A DNA stretch of 64,000 nt. Source: Terriglobia bacterium. GTDB lineage: Bacteria > Acidobacteriota > Terriglobia > Terriglobales > Acidobacteriaceae. The stretch covers positions 372,001 through 436,000 of the forward strand of contig JAIQGE010000001.1 of NCBI GenBank assembly GCA_020072815.1, read 5' to 3'. Of this stretch, positions 60,606-64,000 are shown in pieces. The notes beneath the pieces were generated by a model. The model made no database searches, had not been told where the DNA came from, and worked only from the letters and a program-made list of their open reading frames with translations. Position 1 is the stretch's first letter. Every line of letters starts with the position of its first letter. The position numbers and the translations under genes were made by a program.

Positions 60606-61073
60606 TCATCGCGGCGCTCTTTCCATCTGGAAGTACATGGCGTCTTCGCTGGTTTGGACGAAGCCCAACCTTTCATACAGCCGTCTTGCGGGATTGCCGC
60701 GATGCACTTGCAGACGCACGGGCACTCTCTCGCGATCGCCGCGTACGATCAGCTCGCGCAATAGCCGGCCGCCGGTCCCCTGTCCGCGATGGTTCGCAAG
60801 CAGGGCGATATCCACCAGGACCTTGGCGTCCGCGCCGTGCAGCACCAGGATGCGGCCGATAGGCTGGTCGTCGCCCAGAATGATTTCGTGCTCCGCCCCA
60901 GCGTAGGCCATTACATACGAGCGTTGTTGCGCGTTGAACTGCATGCGCAGGAAAGCGTCCTGCTGCGCCTGGTCCCACCCAAAAGCGGAGACTTCCTGGC
61001 GTCGCGTGTCGGCGTAAAGCTGGAAGAGAAAGGACTGGTCGTCCGGGGTGCATGGCCGCAACCGAATATCCAT
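60606..61073 (-). CDS. GNAT-family N-acetyltransferase
   Basis: 155 aa from ATG 61073, with AGAGGCAA about 8 nt upstream; a TTG at 61091 is less likely. Transfers an acetyl group from acetyl-CoA to an amine; the acceptor is unknown. The acetyl-CoA motif A is IALLANHRGQGTGGRLLREL (R-G-x-G-x-G/A); the second half shows HRGNPARRLYERLGFVQTSE typical of the fold. PDDQSFLFQLYADTRRQEVS opens the domain. Divergent from the response regulator gene. Confidence 0.88.
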   Translation of the reverse strand: MDIRLRPCTPDDQSFLFQLYADTRRQEVSAFGWDQAQQDAFLRMQFNAQQRSYVMAYAGAEHEIILGDDQPIGRILVLHGADAKVLVDIALLANHRGQGTGGRLLRELIVRGDRERVPVRLQVHRGNPARRLYERLGFVQTSEDAMYFQMERAPR

Positions 61074-61205
61074 GATTAACTTGCCTCTCAACGAACCGCA
61101 CTGATTCTAGCTTGACCGCTGGCCGGCGGCCCACGCACCTCTGCGTTCCGCGATTTCATACTCCTTTAACATTCGCCGTGTACTCTGATCACGCAATCAG
61201 GCTTG

Positions 61206-61259
61206 GCATTTAGGCAGGCTGGGGCATTTAGATAGGCTGGGGCTTTTAGATGGGCTGGA
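61206..61259 (+). repeat. Three 18-nt tandem repeats before the PhoB-type gene
   Basis: GCATTTAGGCAGGCTGGG (61206-61223), GCATTTAGATAGGCTGGG (61224-61241) and GCTTTTAGATGGGCTGGA (61242-61259): three head-to-tail copies, each with GG.TGG. They end 59 nt before the regulator's ATG, a natural place for binding sites of a regulator dimer or trimer. Confidence 0.55.
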
Positions 61260-61318
61260 TCAATCGAGGACCGGTACTTGGAGATGGCGCGAAGCTCAGA
61301 GAATCTCCCGAGCCAGGC

Positions 61319-62020
61319 ATGAACGGCAGCCAGAAAATATTTGTGGTGGAAGACGACCTGGACATCTCCCGCCTGGTGCGCCATCACCTGGAAGCGGCCG
61401 GATTTCGCGTGCGCAGCTTCTCCAGCACCGCCAGCGTGATCCATGACGCGCAGAAAGAGCGTCCCGCGCTCATGCTGCTGGACATCATGATCCCCGGCGG
61501 CGACGGCATGGAGCTGTGCCGCCAGGTCCGCCAGGCCGGCGCGCCGCTGGCCGCGACACCTATCGTTTTTCTTACTGCGAAGACATCGGAGACCGACCGC
61601 ATCATGGGACTGGAGCTGGGCGGCGATGACTACATCACCAAGCCCTTCAGCCCGCGCGAGCTGGTCGCGCGCATCAAAGCTGTGCTGCGGCGGTGTGAAG
61701 GTCCGCTGGCTCCGTCGTCCATCACGGCAGGCGACCTAGAAATAGACGCCGGCGCTATGACCCTGAGCGTCCGCGGCGAAACGGTGACGACCACCGCCAC
61801 TGAATTCCGGCTGCTCCACTACCTGGCCCAGCACGCCGGACGGGTCTTTACTCGCGACCAGATTTTGGATGCCGTCTGGCGGGAGACCACGTACGTTAGC
61901 CCGCGATCGGTGGACGTTTACGTCCGCAAGCTGCGCGAGAAGATCGAGCATGACCCGGAGCGCCCGCGCTACTTGAAAACCGTGCGCGGAACGGGCTATC
62001 GGTTTGAAGTGCCGAAGTGA
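61319..62020 (+). CDS. PhoB/OmpR-family response regulator
   Basis: 233 aa from ATG 61319 (MNGSQKIFVVEDDLDISRLV). Receiver domain (about 8-125) with acidic pocket VEDD, phospho-acceptor Asp in LLDIMIPGGDGMELC, TAK Lys (VFLTAKTSETD); C-terminal winged-helix DNA-binding domain (about 135-233): LRGETVTTTATEFRLLHYLA-type start, RVFTRDQILDAVWRETTYVS, PRSVDVYVRKLREKIEHDP, GTGYRFEVPK. Followed 219 nt later by phoU, so it is probably the phosphate regulator (PhoB-like), but no adjacent histidine kinase is present. Confidence 0.9.
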   Translation: MNGSQKIFVVEDDLDISRLVRHHLEAAGFRVRSFSSTASVIHDAQKERPALMLLDIMIPGGDGMELCRQVRQAGAPLAATPIVFLTAKTSETDRIMGLELGGDDYITKPFSPRELVARIKAVLRRCEGPLAPSSITAGDLEIDAGAMTLSVRGETVTTTATEFRLLHYLAQHAGRVFTRDQILDAVWRETTYVSPRSVDVYVRKLREKIEHDPERPRYLKTVRGTGYRFEVPK

Positions 62021-62079
62021 TACAGACCTTACCCCGGATTCACGCGGATGATCGCGGATCAAGACAGAATCTTCGCGTA

Positions 62080-62102
62080 GAGACGTGGCACTGCCACGTC
62101 TC
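62080..62102. repeat. 23-nt palindromic repeat
   Basis: GAGACGTGGCA C TGCCACGTCTC: 11-bp arms around one central base. It lies in the gap between the response regulator and phoU, downstream of a degenerate GATT..ACGCGGATG repeat at 62037-62068. A very similar GTAGAGACGT...ACGTCTCTAC palindrome is, from memory, abundant in some cyanobacterial genomes, so a common mobile or selfish short element is possible. Confidence 0.55.
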
Positions 62103-62238
62103 AAACTCCCGGGCTGCCACAATCGGCGAAGCTCGGCTGCGTTCACACGATTTTCACATGCCTTTCATCTTCTCTTGACCCGGCTGCCATACAGTTGAGG
62201 CAGTTCGATCCTTAGAAGCTAACCAAGAATCGCGGCTT

Positions 62239-62958
62239 ATGAATTCTCCTGCCCTCTTCGTCATTAAACAGAACTCCGGCAAAGCCGATCTTGCAGCTCT
62301 CACGCTGCAAGCGTGTGACCTGGCCAAAGAGGCCGCGTCGCACGCGATTGACGGCCTGATCAATGGCGCGGCTTCGTCCCTGGAGGCGGTGAGGAGTTGT
62401 GAACAGAAACTCGACGAGCTAGACCGGGAACTGGACGAGCGCATGGCGTCCACCATCACCCAGGTCACGCCGGAACAGGCCCGGGAGTTGCTGGCGTGCA
62501 TGAAGCTAATGCTGAATCTGGAGCGCGTGGGCGACCTGCTCTCCAGCTTCGCGGAACGCTCGGCCATTGTCCGCAACCGTATTGACATGGAAGACGTAGG
62601 CCAGTTGACCCGCATGGCCTGCCTGGTGGAAAACATGCTCACCCTGGTAACGCGCGCGTTTCGCGAGCGCAACGTGGAGCAGGCGCTGCGCGTCCTGCGA
62701 ACGGACACCGACGTTGACCGCCTGCGCAACCTCATGGTGGTCCGCCACACGGAAAATGCCGAGGGCCTCAAGGGACAGGAGAGCCTGCACGTGCTGGCCA
62801 TGGCCAACGCGCTGGAGCGCGCGGGCGATCACATCACCAACATGGCGGAAGAACTCTGCCACCTGGCCACCGGGCACACCGTCCGGCATCTGCTGCGAGC
62901 CAAGGACAAACCGGTGGAACAGTTGTTTCTGGATTGGCTAGCGAAGCAGAATACGTAG
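62239..62958 (+). CDS. phoU: PhoU-like phosphate regulatory protein
   Basis: 239 aa helical protein that modulates the PhoR-PhoB phosphate response and Pst uptake. Two three-helix PhoU domains: AASHAIDGLINGAASSLEAV, EQKLDELDRELDERMASTIT, LLACMKLMLNLERVGDLLSS, then NVEQALRVLRTDTDVDRLRN and ANALERAGDHITNMAEELCH. The N/LERVGDxxS and LERAGDHITNMAE motifs are the family's metal-binding E/DxxxD patterns. It is next to the PhoB-type regulator; no pst genes are in the window. Starts at ATG 62239. Confidence 0.9.
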   Translation: MNSPALFVIKQNSGKADLAALTLQACDLAKEAASHAIDGLINGAASSLEAVRSCEQKLDELDRELDERMASTITQVTPEQARELLACMKLMLNLERVGDLLSSFAERSAIVRNRIDMEDVGQLTRMACLVENMLTLVTRAFRERNVEQALRVLRTDTDVDRLRNLMVVRHTENAEGLKGQESLHVLAMANALERAGDHITNMAEELCHLATGHTVRHLLRAKDKPVEQLFLDWLAKQNT

Positions 62959-62995
62959 TCGCCGTGTGGGCAAGTTTGGAAACCCAAAACAATTG

Positions 62996-63071
62996 ACCAC
63001 AAAGGACACGAAGGAACACGAAGGTTGCCTTCGTCCACACAACCTTCGTGAACCTTTGTGTCCTCTGTGGT
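62996..63071. repeat. 32-bp inverted repeat between convergent phoU and hspR
   Basis: Left arm 62996-63027 begins ACCACAAAGGACACGAAGG; right arm 63040-63071 is its reverse complement at 28/32 positions, leaving a 12-nt loop. The arms are built of 9-10-nt ACGAAGG-type units. It is a strong candidate for a bidirectional terminator or a transcript-end structure, and is the longest perfect-looking foldback of the family seen at 2.2 and 27.9 kb. Confidence 0.75.
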
Positions 63072-63118
63072 GAAAATCTTTGGAGTAGGGTTTCTTGACC
63101 AGAAAGCCAGGTGTGTGA

Positions 63119-63520
63119 CTACTTCTTCTTGTTCTTCACCGGCATGCTGATCGTCGGCTTGCGGATGGGCACGATGGCGCCCTGGCTGGGATCGGCGTGG
63201 GCCTGGCTGGCGCGGAGGGCCACTTCCTGCTGCACAAAGCGGACGAACCCCTGCATCTGCCGGTTCATCTCTTCCATGCGTTCGCGCATCTGCAAAATGA
63301 TGCCAATCCCGGCGATGTTCACGCCCAGGTCGCGCGCCAGGTTCAGGATAAACTCCAGGCGCTGCACGTCTTCTTCCGTGTAGAGACGCGTGTTGCCGTC
63401 GGTGCGCGACGGCTTGAGCAGGCCTTCGCGCTCGTACAGGCGCAGCGTCTGCGGATGAATGCCATACATCTCCGCGACGGCGGAGATCATGTAGGCGCCT
63501 TTGGATTTTCGTTTGGCCAT
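63119..63520 (-). CDS. hspR: MerR-family heat-shock repressor HspR
   Basis: 133 aa. Winged helix-turn-helix at the N terminus (YMISAVAEMYGIHPQTLRLY, EREGLLKPSRTDGNTRLYTE, EDVQRLEFILNLARDLGVNI) with a coiled-coil dimerisation helix (LQMRERMEEMNRQMQGFVRF). HspR represses dnaK/dnaJ/clpB by binding HAIR operators; the J-domain protein gene directly upstream supports this. The C-terminal tail is basic (SMPVKNKKK). Faces phoU across the long inverted repeat. ATG at 63520. Confidence 0.92.
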   Translation of the reverse strand: MAKRKSKGAYMISAVAEMYGIHPQTLRLYEREGLLKPSRTDGNTRLYTEEDVQRLEFILNLARDLGVNIAGIGIILQMRERMEEMNRQMQGFVRFVQQEVALRASQAHADPSQGAIVPIRKPTISMPVKNKKK

Positions 63521-63534
63521 TGGTTATTTGCGGC

Positions 63535-64000
63535 TCACACCTTACTCCACAGCTCTTCCCGCGGGTCCTCCGGATTCAACTTCTGTAATTCCTGCCACAA
63601 CTCGCGGACTTTCAGATCGCGCGCTTCCGGCACGACGATCTTGACTTCCACAATCTGGTCGCCGCGAACGCCGTCTTTCGTCGCCGAAGGGACGCCTTTT
63701 TCGCGCAGGCGCAGTTTCTGCCCGCTCTGCGTGCCCGGCGGCACGCGCAGTTGCGCGCGGCCGTCAATGGTGGGGACCTCAATCTTGGCGCCCAGCGCGG
63801 CTTCCATGGCGCTGACCGGGATGGTGGCGTAAACGTCGTCGGCTTTGCGGCGGAAAACCGGATGCTCGCCGATGCGGATGATGATGTAGAGATCGCCGAA
63901 CGGTCCGCCGTGCAGTCCGGCGTTGCCTTTGCCCGCCAGGCGTATGCGCTGGCCGTCACGCGTGCCCGGCTTCACGCGGAATTCAAGCGGGTCCGTGCGT
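63535..64000 (-). CDS. J-domain (DnaJ/CbpA-type) co-chaperone, C-terminal part; start beyond the window
   Basis: The frame runs off the window's right edge: upstream of the visible ATG (63975) the minus strand continues in frame (TDPLEFRVKPGTRDGQRIR), so 63975 is not the start. Visible is the C-terminal substrate-binding region of a type-II J protein: RVKPGTRDGQRIRLAGKGNA, GLHGGPFGDLYIIIRIGEHP, VFRRKADDVYATIPVSAMEA, ALGAKIEVPTIDGRAQLRVP, PGTQSGQKLRLREKGVPSAT and GDQIVEVKIVVPEARDLKVR. No CxxCxGxG zinc repeats in the visible part, which fits CbpA/DnaJ2. Next to hspR, 15 nt apart. Confidence 0.88.
   Translation of the reverse strand, partial: RTDPLEFRVKPGTRDGQRIRLAGKGNAGLHGGPFGDLYIIIRIGEHPVFRRKADDVYATIPVSAMEAALGAKIEVPTIDGRAQLRVPPGTQSGQKLRLREKGVPSATKDGVRGDQIVEVKIVVPEARDLKVRELWQELQKLNPEDPREELWSKV

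Overview
The window is a high-GC bacterial chromosome segment, most likely from the Acidobacteriota (Terriglobia-like). The reasons are inferential: a large Oar-type TonB-dependent receptor with an N-terminal carboxypeptidase-regulatory domain, futalosine-pathway menaquinone genes (mqnA, mqnC, mqnD) in place of the classical men set, an EntS-like MFS exporter, M28/PSMA-like peptidase, split glycolate oxidase GlcDEF, HspR next to a J-domain protein, and many degenerate short-period repeats between genes. No rRNA, tRNA, CRISPR array, IS transposase or prophage was seen.

Layout. 1-2.2 kb: trmD (cut by the window edge), rplS, rnhB. 2.4-3.8 kb: exported M20 amidohydrolase. 4.3-9.2 kb, minus strand: a tightly packed operon kdsA - transketolase N - transketolase C - PfkB sugar kinase - two-TM protein of unknown function, preceded by a decayed second transketolase fragment. 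9.7-15.4 kb: cupin, alpha/beta hydrolase, DUF1801, MFS exporter, M28 peptidase. 15.6-20.8 kb: TonB-like protein, TonB receptor and an exported propeller protein. 20.8-22.7 kb: a regulatory-looking gap with two perfect TGTGA-N6-TCACA sites, a 76-aa protein and a coiled-coil/TM protein. 22.9-27.1 kb: thiC and divergent ccmE-ccmA-ccmB-ccmC for cytochrome c maturation, with a Cys-type (CXXXY) CcmE. 27.1-31.4 kb: enoyl-CoA hydratase, YyaL-type thioredoxin-domain protein, two hypotheticals. 31.5-35.6 kb: glcD-glcE-glcF. 35.7-38.2 kb: DUF58 protein and a hydrolase. 38.4-42.9 kb: a large PDZ/GAF/PAS histidine kinase with an NtrC-type regulator whose GAFTGA motif reads GAFTSA. 42.9-47.3 kb: TMEM175-like channel, MlaE/MlaF lipid transporter, small exported proteins. 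47.5-51.8 kb: topA, a four-helix-bundle (23S IVP) gene bracketed by inverted repeats, dprA. 51.9-59.9 kb: mqnA, lipoprotein, mqnC, a lower-GC pair (HEPN-like protein and DUF2971 protein), a repeat-filled gap, a GT2 glycosyltransferase, a 54-aa membrane protein, mqnD. 60-64 kb: RRM protein, GNAT, PhoB-type regulator, PhoU, HspR and the C-terminal part of a J-domain protein.

The most interesting items are (i) the kdsA/transketolase/PfkB/membrane-protein operon, which looks like a dedicated sugar-acid module; (ii) the HEPN + DUF2971 pair in a lower-GC patch, a possible small defence locus; (iii) the inverted-repeat-bracketed four-helix-bundle gene; (iv) the CXXXY CcmE and the apparent CTG start of ccmA; and (v) several families of dispersed 7-, 9- and 10-nt-periodic intergenic repeats, some forming long foldbacks between convergent genes. 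All functions are assigned by reading motifs; no database search was run.
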